Under the pieces are notes generated by a model, which had not been told where the DNA came from, made no database searches, and was given only the letters and a program-made list of their open reading frames with translations. The position numbers and the translations under genes were made by a program. From Methylopumilus sp036745495 (GTDB lineage Bacteria; Pseudomonadota; Gammaproteobacteria; Burkholderiales; Methylophilaceae): a stretch of DNA of 64,000 nucleotides. The DNA is taken from positions 1-64,000 of the forward strand of contig DAIOGA010000001.1 of the NCBI GenBank assembly GCA_036745495.1, read 5' to 3'. Every line of letters begins with the position of its first letter. Positions within the stretch are counted from its first letter, which is position 1. This document shows positions 26,025 through 34,054 of the stretch, piece by piece.

Positions 26025-27418
26025 ATGCTTAGCAAAATTAATCTTCCAAAAAATGCATCAAAAATTACTGTCAATTCAAATCTAAGTTTGAATGTTCCAG
26101 ATCGACCTATTATCCCATTTATTGAAGGTGACGGTATTGGTGTTGATATTACTCCAGCGATGTTAAAGGTTGTGAATCAAGCCGTTCTTAAAGCTTACGA
26201 TGGGAAAAAAGAAATTGCTTGGATGGAAGTATTTGCCGGAGAAAAAGCTACAAAAATATACGATAAAGATACATGGCTTCCTCAAGAAACTCTAGAGGCA
26301 ATGAAAGAGTTTGTTGTGTCTATCAAAGGCCCACTCACAACCCCTGTCAGTGGCGGCATCAGATCGCTTAATGTGGCCATGAGACAAGGGCTAGATTTAT
26401 ATGTTTGTTTAAGACCGATTGAATATTTTAATGGTGTTCCAAGTCCTTTAAAAAATCCTGAAAAAACTAATATGGTGATTTTTAGAGAAAATACAGAAGA
26501 TANNNNNNNNNNNNNNNNNNNNNNNNNNNNNNNNNNNNNNNNNNNNNNNNNNNNNNNNNNNNNNNNNNNNNNNNNNNNNNNNNNNNNNNNNNNNNNNNNN
26601 NNTTAAAAAATCCTGAAAAAACTAATATGGTGATTTTTAGAGAAAATACAGAAGATATTTATGCAGGGATTGAATGGCAAGCATTCTCAGAAGAATCAAA
26701 AAAAATTATAAAAATGATCTCAGAATTGGGTATTAAAAATAAAATTCGCTTTCCAGAATCAACCGCTATAGGCATTAAACCTGTTTCTAAAGAAGGTAGC
26801 CAAAGGCTTATAAGAAAAGCGATTGAATATGCTATAGAGCATAAAAAAAGATCAGTCACGCTAGTCCACAAAGGCAATATTATGAAATTTACTGAAGGTG
26901 GATTTAAAGAATGGGGTTATCAATTAGCTCAAGATGAATTTGGCGCCAAGCCTATTGAAGGTAAATCAGGTTTTATGTGTACCAATGGTCTTATCATCAA
27001 AGATTGCATTGCTGACGCTTTTCTTCAAGAAATACTACTTCACCCAAGCGAATATGATGTCGTAGCCACTCTCAACCTTAACGGGGACTATATTTCAGAT
27101 GCATTAGCTGCTCAAGTTGGTGGTATTGGTATTGCTCCGGGCGCTAATTTATCAGACTCAACGGTTATTTTTGAAGCTACCCATGGAACCGCACCAAGCA
27201 TTGCAGGCAAAAAAATTGCCAATCCTAGCTCTTTAATTCTTTCGGCTGAAATGATGTTAAGGCATATCGGCTGGATTGAAGCTGCCGACACCCTCTTGTC
27301 AGCATTCAGAAAAACATTAGTAGATCAAAAGGTCACTCAAGATTTCTCATCGCAATTAAATAATGTCTCGCCATTATCTACAGATGATTTTGCTGATGCC
27401 ATCATAAGTTACATGTAA
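26025..27418 (+). CDS. icd: NADP-dependent isocitrate dehydrogenase (frame interrupted only by a false gap)
   Basis: Starts MLSKINLPKNASKITV; FIEGDGIGVDITP, the substrate segment PVSGGIRSLNVAMRQGLDLYVC, and NLNGDYISDALAAQVGGIGIAPG with EATHGTAPSIAGK are present. It oxidises isocitrate to 2-oxoglutarate. A 100-N run at about codon 160 is flanked by the same 55 bases; removing the run and one copy gives 1239 bases and a 412-residue protein, close to the E. coli length. The gene is therefore intact. Confidence 0.96.
26448..26502 (+). repeat. 55-base contig-end duplication, left copy (icd)
   Basis: Identical to 26603-26657. Same 55-base length as the mnmA pair, consistent with one assembler setting. 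Confidence 0.95.
26503..26602. other. Spurious assembly gap in icd (100 N)
   Basis: N run between two identical 55-base contig ends; probably no sequence is missing. Confidence 0.95.
26603..26657 (+). repeat. 55-base contig-end duplication, right copy (icd)
   Basis: Second copy of 26448-26502. Confidence 0.95.
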
Positions 27419-27423
27419 AAAAA

Positions 27424-27443
27424 AAGCCCGCTTATGCGGGCTT
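27424..27443. terminator. Shared terminator hairpin between convergent icd and cspA
   Basis: Perfect 8-bp GC-rich stem AAGCCCGC / GCGGGCTT with a 4-base loop. On the minus strand it is followed by a run of nine T, so it is a strong terminator for cspA. On the plus strand the following CTTATTTATTT is a weaker tail for icd. Confidence 0.9.
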
Positions 27444-27460
27444 ATTTATTTAATTTGAAA

Positions 27461-27664
27461 CTAGGCTTTATTTATATTTGAAGCTTGCTTGCCTTTTGGT
27501 CCGTCTGTAACGTCAAAAGTTACTCTTTGACCTTCTTTAAGACTTTTATATCCTGTATCTACGATTGCTGAGAAGTGAGCAAATAAATCATCACCGCCAT
27601 CATCAGGAGTAATAAAACCAAAACCTTTTGAATCATTAAACCACTTAACTGTACCTGTTGCCAT
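27461..27664 (-). CDS. cspA: Cold-shock domain protein (CspA family)
   Basis: 67 residues starting MATGTVKWFNDSKGFGFITP, with the RNA-binding strands KGFGFI and DLFAHFS intact. An in-frame upstream ATG at 27703 exists, but family alignment fixes the start at 27664. It binds single-stranded RNA or DNA and melts mRNA structure. It has its own promoter and a leader of about 115 bases, as in cold-regulated csp genes, and ends at a strong terminator. It is thus a separate single-gene unit downstream of dsbC. Confidence 0.95.
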   Translation of the reverse strand: MATGTVKWFNDSKGFGFITPDDGGDDLFAHFSAIVDTGYKSLKEGQRVTFDVTDGPKGKQASNINKA

Positions 27665-27786
27665 TTCATAAATCCTTAACTTTAAACAAGGGAGGCCCCC
27701 CAAAAGTTTGAATCAAGAACTAAAGCACTACTTAAATATAAATTAAAGCTAGCTAAATAAAACTCGAAACCAAACACCTGGGAGCT

Positions 27787-27815
27787 TTTTTACGTGGTTT
27801 AGCCCTAAATGTCAA
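27787..27815 (-). promoter_or_regulatory. Sigma-70-type promoter of cspA
   Basis: On the minus strand a perfect -35 TTGACA (27810-27815), a 17-base spacer and -10 TAAAAA (27787-27792). Transcription would begin near 27780, leaving about 115 bases of untranslated leader before the ATG at 27664. A perfect -35 is rare in this AT-rich window and fits a strongly expressed gene. Confidence 0.75.
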
Positions 27816-27838
27816 GATATTTGTTACTTTAAAAAGGG

Positions 27839-28558
27839 TTAAGTCTTATCGTTATTAAGCGCTTTTTCTATCTCTTTGTAAGGCTGAGCCCCTAACATTC
27901 GCTTCCCATTCGAAAAAATCAAGGTAGGCGTTGATGAAATGCCTAATTTTGATCCTAATTCTAGTATTTGTTCTGTAGGTGGCTCACATAAGACCTTCCC
28001 TGAAGGAAGCACATCATTAAGAGACCAATCTGTCCAAGCTTTTGAGCGATCCTTGGCACACCAAATCAACTGTGATTTATTTTTTGCATCTGGATGAAGC
28101 TTTTCGATAGGAAATAAAAATGTATAAATTGTCACATTATTAAGATGTGTAAATTCATTTTGTTCAAGACGTTTACAAAAAGGGCAATCCACGTCTGCAA
28201 AAACAACTAACTTTCTCGAACCATCGCCTTTAACTGTTTTAATAGCGGAATTAAGAGGCAAGGATGAAAAATCAACTTTAGTTAGATCTTCAAGACGCTC
28301 ACCTGTTAAATCTTTTTTTGTTTTAGGGTCAACGATATGGCCTTCTGCAATAAGAAAAGAAAACTTCTCGTCTGTATAAATAATTTGACCGCCCATAAAA
28401 ACTTCATAGAGCCCACTATAGGAAGTTTTTTTAATGCTTTCTATTTTATATTTAGGATATGAAGCTTCAATCAATTTTTTTAAGCTAGCTTCATCAGCCA
28501 TTAAAAAAAATGAAGGGAAAAATAAAATGAATAAGGCAATTTTTTTTGAAGTCGTCAT
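27839..28558 (-). CDS. dsbC: Thiol:disulfide interchange protein DsbC
   Basis: 239 residues: signal peptide (about 1-20, FPSFFLMADE), N-terminal dimerisation domain with the typical IYTDEKFSFLIAEGHIVD, then a thioredoxin domain with CPFC in FADVDCPFCKRLEQN and a cis-Pro region SSTPTLIF. It isomerises wrong disulfides in the periplasm. ATG follows the UbiH-like stop directly (TAAATG), so it is the last gene of the amgK-murU-pepP-ubiH run. A client in E. coli is LptD, encoded divergently at 34055. Confidence 0.93.
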   Translation of the reverse strand: MTTSKKIALFILFFPSFFLMADEASLKKLIEASYPKYKIESIKKTSYSGLYEVFMGGQIIYTDEKFSFLIAEGHIVDPKTKKDLTGERLEDLTKVDFSSLPLNSAIKTVKGDGSRKLVVFADVDCPFCKRLEQNEFTHLNNVTIYTFLFPIEKLHPDAKNKSQLIWCAKDRSKAWTDWSLNDVLPSGKVLCEPPTEQILELGSKLGISSTPTLIFSNGKRMLGAQPYKEIEKALNNDKT

Positions 28559-29725
28559 TTAGTGAGCTGCTTTCTCTATAAGAATTTTTTTAATTAAATG
28601 GTTTTGATTTATTTTGTTAAGTCCAAGATTAACCACAAAATCAACAATACGACTTTGAGAAGAAAAAATATGGCTCAACTGATTCGTTAAATAACTTAAA
28701 GACAATATATCGGTCTTTCTATTTCGATTGTATTTTTTAAGGAATTGCTTTAAACCAAGGTCGTGATGATATTTTTGATGTGAGCTTAACAATTCGTCAA
28801 GCTCTATCACGTCTCTTAAGCCTAAATTTAAGCCTTGGCCTGCGAGAGGGTGAACTTGATGTGCTGCATCTCCTATTAAAATAACTCGTTCTGAAATTAA
28901 TGATTCATTAATTTTCATGCTCAAAGGAAAATATTGCCGCTTAGACAGGAGATCAATATCGCCAAACATTTCGCCTAAGTCCTTTTTTAACTTCATAAGG
29001 AACGATGCATCATCTAATTTTTTATATTCATCTAAAATATTATCATTTAAAGAAAAAACAACAGAATATTCATGTGTTTGAATGGGTAAAAAAGCCAAAA
29101 TACCATCTTGCATGAATTTTTGGTAAGCGCATCCTTGATGAGCCTTAGAGCTTTTAATATTAAATACTAGAGCTGTTTGATTAAATGTTTTGTTTTTAAA
29201 TTCAATAGCTGATTGGCTTCGAACCCATGAATTAGGTCCATCAGCCCCGATGATCAATTTAAATTGATATTTTTTACCCTTCTCATTCATAAGATTGACA
29301 TGATCCATTTCAATATTTAATGATTCAGCGCCATCTATTTTAATTTCATCATAGCTAATTTTGCTTATTCGATTCATAAAAGCTTTTTCAATATCATCAT
29401 GATTGATAATAAAAGCAAGCTCACTTACTCCAGCATCATATGCATCAAAACTTAATGATGTATTTTCTTTGTTGGAATAGACCAAAATTTTATTTACAGG
29501 CGACATTAAATCTTTAGATAAGAAATTACAAATACCATTTTTTTCCAGCCATTTTTTAACGCCTGGTGTGATGGCATAAAATCTTGGATCAGGTGAATTT
29601 TTTTTAATATTTTTTGGATGGGATAGCAGGCTTGTCTTGATAGCATATTTTTCTAGGGTCACTAATGTCGCCATGCCAACGATACCTGAGCCCACAATCA
29701 AAACATCACTTGATTTTTCATTCAT
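28559..29725 (-). CDS. UbiH/UbiF/COQ6-family FAD-dependent ubiquinone hydroxylase (second paralogue)
   Basis: 388 residues with N-terminal FAD motif IVGSGIVGMATL, the middle IGADGPNSWVRS and the C-terminal FAD-ribityl motif LIGDAAHQVHPLAGQGLNLGLRD. Members hydroxylate the ubiquinone ring at C1, C5 or C6. Which carbon this paralogue modifies cannot be read from sequence; UbiI, UbiF or a broad-range UbiM-type are possible. It overlaps ubiH by 4 bases and abuts dsbC. Confidence 0.85.
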   Translation of the reverse strand: MNEKSSDVLIVGSGIVGMATLVTLEKYAIKTSLLSHPKNIKKNSPDPRFYAITPGVKKWLEKNGICNFLSKDLMSPVNKILVYSNKENTSLSFDAYDAGVSELAFIINHDDIEKAFMNRISKISYDEIKIDGAESLNIEMDHVNLMNEKGKKYQFKLIIGADGPNSWVRSQSAIEFKNKTFNQTALVFNIKSSKAHQGCAYQKFMQDGILAFLPIQTHEYSVVFSLNDNILDEYKKLDDASFLMKLKKDLGEMFGDIDLLSKRQYFPLSMKINESLISERVILIGDAAHQVHPLAGQGLNLGLRDVIELDELLSSHQKYHHDLGLKQFLKKYNRNRKTDILSLSYLTNQLSHIFSSQSRIVDFVVNLGLNKINQNHLIKKILIEKAAH

Positions 29726-30882
29726 TTTCCGAAACTCATTTTATCTATTAGAAAATTTTTAATGGGCTTGAAATTATCTAAAAGGGATAAGCTAATCCCC
29801 CTTGTTAAAGAAAGGCCAACTAAATCATTCGAAAAAATATTCACTAAAGAATCTGTAAAAAACAGTGTCTTTTTTGTTTCTGATTTTCTTAACACATAAT
29901 ATTGATTGATGAACCTATCAGATCCTACCTGAGAAGGCTCAGATTTGTTTATTAATTTTGATAATTCATAAGCATCTCTAATACCAGTATTAAACCCCTG
30001 CCCTGCAACTGGGTGCATTGTTTGTGCAGAATTCCCAATAACAACCATGCGTGTTTTTGGAAAGTCTTCAAGGGTAATTTTCTTGAGCGGGAATGTAATA
30101 AATTTATCAGAATCAAGAAACTTTCCGACCCTGTCTCCAAAATGTTCATGTAATTTTTCCAAAAATAAATTTTTTGGTGTTTTAGCTAACTCCTGAATAT
30201 CTCCATCTTTACCAGTCCAAACCAGAGAAAATTCTTTGGGTCCATTGGGTAAAAGTGCAATAGGTCCCATGGAAGTAAATCTTTCGTAGGCAATTTTGTT
30301 AGGGGGGATCTCAGAAGTGACTTTAGTTACAAGTGCCGTATGGTTGTAACTGGTTTCTTTTTTCTTGAGGCCTTTGATTAACCCTGTAGTATTTTTTCCA
30401 CCATCAGCTAATACTAAAAGTGACGCCTCAATGAGAAAGTCTTCATTGCTTCCATATAAAACTGATGTGTCTTTTTCATTTTTAATTGCTGACACTTCAA
30501 ATTCATAAGTGATTTTTATATTTGAAGATTGATTAACTGCTTCTTCGAGCGCCTTTGATAAATTACCATAAGAGATAACATAGCCTAGAGCTGGCAAATT
30601 ATAATGACTAGCTGATAGTAAAGTACGTCCAAAACTATTCTTTTGACTTGTATGAATATCTTTTATTTCACTAACTTTGTTTTCTAAGGACTCCCAAATA
30701 CCAAGATTTTCAAGAATGAGTTTTGTGCCATAAGAAAGAGCTAATGCACGCTTATCCGAATGTGAATCATTTTTTCTTCTTGATTCCAAAAGATGTGAAT
30801 CTTGATTTTGCTGTGCAAGCAATAGTGAAAACACTAGTCCAACTGGGCCGGCTCCTACTATGACATACCTTGGATTTTTCAT
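29722..30882 (-). CDS. ubiH: FAD-dependent monooxygenase UbiH (ubiquinone biosynthesis)
   Basis: 386 residues: FAD motif VIVGAGPVGLVFSLLL at about 7-22, ALADGG-like LVLADGGKNTT, and VVIGNSAQTMHPVAGQGFNTGIRDAYEL. It follows pepP with a 4-base overlap, the classic pepP-ubiH order of beta- and gammaproteobacteria, which supports UbiH (2-octaprenyl-6-methoxyphenol hydroxylase). The usual GDAAH motif reads GNSAQ here; the glycine-rich core remains, but this change is worth noting. Confidence 0.87.
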   Translation of the reverse strand: MKNPRYVIVGAGPVGLVFSLLLAQQNQDSHLLESRRKNDSHSDKRALALSYGTKLILENLGIWESLENKVSEIKDIHTSQKNSFGRTLLSASHYNLPALGYVISYGNLSKALEEAVNQSSNIKITYEFEVSAIKNEKDTSVLYGSNEDFLIEASLLVLADGGKNTTGLIKGLKKKETSYNHTALVTKVTSEIPPNKIAYERFTSMGPIALLPNGPKEFSLVWTGKDGDIQELAKTPKNLFLEKLHEHFGDRVGKFLDSDKFITFPLKKITLEDFPKTRMVVIGNSAQTMHPVAGQGFNTGIRDAYELSKLINKSEPSQVGSDRFINQYYVLRKSETKKTLFFTDSLVNIFSNDLVGLSLTRGISLSLLDNFKPIKNFLIDKMSFGK

Positions 30883-32189
30883 TTCGCCATCAGAGCTTCA
30901 ATCGACTCTATAGTTTTTGGGCTGTCTTTTGTAAGCACTTCATATCCATTTTGAGTGACTAATACATCATCTTCAATTCTTATTCCAATATTCCAAAATT
31001 CTTTTGGAATATTCGCGGATGGTCTAATGTAGCATCCCGGCTCCACCGTTAAAGTCATACCTGGCTGAAATTGCTTCCATTCTTTCGCGAACGTTTTATA
31101 GTCCCCTGCATCATGAACATCAAGACCTAACCAATGGCCAGTTCTATGCATATAAAATTCTTTATAAGCACCCGTTTCATAAATTTCTTGATGGCTTCCT
31201 TGGCATAAACCAAAGTCTTTGAATCCTTCAATCAACACTGATAATGCTGCTTCATGCGGCTCATTCCAATGATGATTAGATGAGATTTTACTTAGCGCTG
31301 CACTTTGAGCCTCTAATACCAATTGGTAAAAATCTTTTTGTATTTTTGAAAATTTACCATTTGCAGGAAATGTTCTTGATATATCAGATGCATAACTCTC
31401 TAATTCACATCCAGCATCTATAAGAATTAGATCGCCATCTTGAATTTTAGAATTATTATCAACGTAATGTAATGTGCATGCATTCTTTCCGGCAGCAACA
31501 ATAGACTGATAAGCTGGCGAGCGAATTCCATGACTCATAAATTCATGCAAAATTTCAGCCTCAAGTTCATATTCATACATCTGAGGCTTTACAAATTTCA
31601 TTGCGCGATTATGAGCAAGAGATGCAATTTTTGCTGACCGCTTCATTATATCAATTTCAAAATCACTTTTTATAAGTCTCATTTCATCAGCTATATGACT
31701 GATGTCTTCTATCGCCTGGGGAGCTTGGACTCCAGCTCTAGCCTTATCTCGTAATGCTTTAATCCAATCATTAATTTTTTGATCATTAAGTGCGTCTTGC
31801 CCTATTCGGTAATATATTTTCTCGTGCCCTGAAATTTCTTTCAAAGCAATATCATCCAACAAATTTATATCGTAAGCCTCGTCAAACAAGAAAACTTCTT
31901 TTGCTTCCTTAGGGCCATATATAAAACCATTCCATATTTCCATTTCTAAATTTTTATTGCGACAAAATAGTATCGTCTTTGGAGACTTTCCACCTAGAAG
32001 AAGCAATACTGATTGAGGCTCAGTAAACCCTGAAAAATAGTGAAAATAACTATCTGAGCGATAAGGATAGTGACTATCTCGATTTCTAATTGCTTCGTGA
32101 GCATTGAAAATAACTGCTACACCATCGCCAATCTTTTCGATTAACGCGCTTCTTCTTTTTTTAAATTCTTGATAATTTTTATGATTCAT
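30879..32189 (-). CDS. pepP: Xaa-Pro aminopeptidase
   Basis: 436 residues with an N-terminal creatinase-like domain and a C-terminal pita-bread domain. Metal ligands are visible in LILIDAGCELESYASDISRTFP (two Asp), HRTGHWLGLDVHD (His) and TVEPGCYI plus RIEDDVLVT (two Glu). It removes N-terminal residues ahead of proline using Mn. It sits between murU and ubiH and overlaps ubiH by 4 bases. Confidence 0.95.
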   Translation of the reverse strand: MNHKNYQEFKKRRSALIEKIGDGVAVIFNAHEAIRNRDSHYPYRSDSYFHYFSGFTEPQSVLLLLGGKSPKTILFCRNKNLEMEIWNGFIYGPKEAKEVFLFDEAYDINLLDDIALKEISGHEKIYYRIGQDALNDQKINDWIKALRDKARAGVQAPQAIEDISHIADEMRLIKSDFEIDIMKRSAKIASLAHNRAMKFVKPQMYEYELEAEILHEFMSHGIRSPAYQSIVAAGKNACTLHYVDNNSKIQDGDLILIDAGCELESYASDISRTFPANGKFSKIQKDFYQLVLEAQSAALSKISSNHHWNEPHEAALSVLIEGFKDFGLCQGSHQEIYETGAYKEFYMHRTGHWLGLDVHDAGDYKTFAKEWKQFQPGMTLTVEPGCYIRPSANIPKEFWNIGIRIEDDVLVTQNGYEVLTKDSPKTIESIEALMAK

Positions 32190-32195
32190 TTTTGG

Positions 32196-32876
32196 TTAAC
32201 TTTTCAATTCTTCTTTTAGAAAAAGATTAACTTCATTTAATCTCTCTGGCGTTCCTATATCAAACCAAAGCCCTTGATATGCTTCTCCGCTAATACATTT
32301 CGCACCAATTAATTTTTTAAGTATAGGTGCTAATTTTGCAACGAGCTCTATATTGATATCTTCAAAAATTTTCGGCTGATAAATAGCGATCCCTGAAAAA
32401 GTCAGCCTTTCTTGCCCCTCCAGCTCAATTTGATTATTTTTTAAAACAAAATCACCATCAGGATGTTGCTTTGGATTTTTGACCATTACTAAGTGACCTT
32501 TAAAGTTATTTAAGTTCCTATTTTTTATAGTGGCATAATTAAAATCAGTGTATATATCTGCATTCACAACCAAAAATGGCTGGTCGCCAATAAGAGGTAG
32601 TGCTTTTTTTATACCGCCTGCTGTCTCTAATGGTGATCCTTCTCTGGAATAAGTAATTTTAAGATTCCATTTTGAACCATCGCCAATAAAAGTCTCAATC
32701 ATCTCGCCTAAATAAGCGTGATTAATAATCACTTCCTTAAAATTAGCTTGAGCTAATTTTTCTAAATGCCAAACAATCAATGGCTTTCCTGCAACCTCTA
32801 GAAGTGGTTTTGGAATTTGATCTGTAAGGGGGCGCATCCTTTCTCCCTTTCCAGCTGCTAGAATCATGGCCTTCAT
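32196..32876 (-). CDS. murU: N-acetylmuramate alpha-1-phosphate uridylyltransferase
   Basis: 226 residues of the sugar nucleotidyltransferase family: N-terminal MILAAGKGERMRPLTDQIPKPLL, then VNADIYTDF with the metal Asp. It follows amgK by 4 bases next to lptD, as in Pseudomonas, where AmgK-MurU turn recovered MurNAc into UDP-MurNAc, bypassing early fosfomycin-sensitive steps. The general family also makes other NDP-sugars, but the amgK neighbour makes MurU most likely. Confidence 0.88.
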   Translation of the reverse strand: MKAMILAAGKGERMRPLTDQIPKPLLEVAGKPLIVWHLEKLAQANFKEVIINHAYLGEMIETFIGDGSKWNLKITYSREGSPLETAGGIKKALPLIGDQPFLVVNADIYTDFNYATIKNRNLNNFKGHLVMVKNPKQHPDGDFVLKNNQIELEGQERLTFSGIAIYQPKIFEDINIELVAKLAPILKKLIGAKCISGEAYQGLWFDIGTPERLNEVNLFLKEELKS

Positions 32877-32880
32877 AAGT

Positions 32881-33861
32881 TTATGTCGAACCTAATTTAT
32901 TTATCAATTTTAATAAGGGATGCAAATCCTTGTAGCGCTCGCAAGCCCTTCTCAAGTAATTTTCAACAGCTGGCAAGTCATTTAAATAATTTGCTTTATG
33001 GTCTCTGTAATTTAAGCGAGCAAAAATACCTAAAACTTTTAAATGTCTTTGGACGCCCATCCATTCAAAATCGCGATAGAACTCAGCAAAATCATCTTGA
33101 ACTTTAAAGTTGTTTTGTTTGGCTTGCTCCCAATATCGAATAAGCCAATCCATGATCTCTTCCTCATTCCAAACAATGTAAGCATCTTTAAATAAGGATA
33201 CAAGGTCGTAAACAATAGATCCTTTGACCGCATCTTGAAAGTCTAAAATACCAGGATTTTGACCTTGATCACCATCACAAAACATCAAATTTCTAGAGTG
33301 AAAATCTCTATGCACAAAAACTTGGGCATGAGATTTAATATTTTTAATCAGCAAATCAAAGGTTGAACCAAGGACATTTTTTTCCAAATCATTCATTTCA
33401 TAAGATTTATGGAATTTCAGATACCAATCAGGAAATAATCTAAGTTCTTGCATTAATAATGAATCGTCATAGAGCTTAAGCGATGGAGTGTCAGCATTTT
33501 TTTGAATTTTAATAAGCGCCAAATAGGCATCTCTATAGAGCAATGATGCATTTTGATGATTAAGCTCATCAAGATAAGTTTTATTACCTAAATCTGACAA
33601 TAATAATAAGCCTTTTCTAAGATCTACCTCATGAATTCTAGGGACATTTAATCCTGCTTTAAAAAGAACATTTGCTATATCAATAAAGGGTTTTGAATTT
33701 TCTTTTTCAGGAGGGGCGTCCATCAAAATATAAGATTGATTATTCGATACAATGCGGAAATAACGCCGAAAACTAGCGTCTGATGAAGCAGGTTTTATCG
33801 TATACTCTTGATTTTTAAGTGTATTATTTAACCATTCAGTTATTTGAAGTTCGCGAGTCAC
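32881..33861 (-). CDS. amgK: Anomeric MurNAc/GlcNAc kinase AmgK (APH-type phosphotransferase)
   Basis: 326 residues with an aminoglycoside-phosphotransferase fold. The catalytic loop is VFVHRDFHSRNLMF and the metal Asp is in ILDFQDAVKG. The start is GTG at 33861. AmgK phosphorylates MurNAc at C1 for MurU in peptidoglycan recycling. The order amgK-murU, divergent from lptD-surA, matches Pseudomonas. The other recycling genes (mupP, anmK) are not in the window. Confidence 0.88.
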   Translation of the reverse strand: MTRELQITEWLNNTLKNQEYTIKPASSDASFRRYFRIVSNNQSYILMDAPPEKENSKPFIDIANVLFKAGLNVPRIHEVDLRKGLLLLSDLGNKTYLDELNHQNASLLYRDAYLALIKIQKNADTPSLKLYDDSLLMQELRLFPDWYLKFHKSYEMNDLEKNVLGSTFDLLIKNIKSHAQVFVHRDFHSRNLMFCDGDQGQNPGILDFQDAVKGSIVYDLVSLFKDAYIVWNEEEIMDWLIRYWEQAKQNNFKVQDDFAEFYRDFEWMGVQRHLKVLGIFARLNYRDHKANYLNDLPAVENYLRRACERYKDLHPLLKLINKLGST

Positions 33862-34054
33862 TATAAAAAATACCTAGTAATTTTTAAAAAAAATTTTAGA
33901 TTTAAGGCAGTTAGCTTAATGAAGTAAATTATATAACTAACTGATTATTAATAAATTTAAGTTGATAAAATAGCTAAAATATGAGATTTTAACGTTTATG
34001 AAATATTCAACATTAAAACTATAGCACCCCTACTTGCTCCTTCAGCAAAATTCC
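33862..34054. other. Divergent amgK / lptD intergenic region
   Basis: 193 very AT-rich bases that must hold promoters for both operons. A 7-bp inverted repeat, CAGTTAG (33908-33914) and CTAACTG (33937-33943), with 22 bases between, could be an operator but is too short to be sure. I found no well-spaced -35/-10 pair. Confidence 0.35.
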
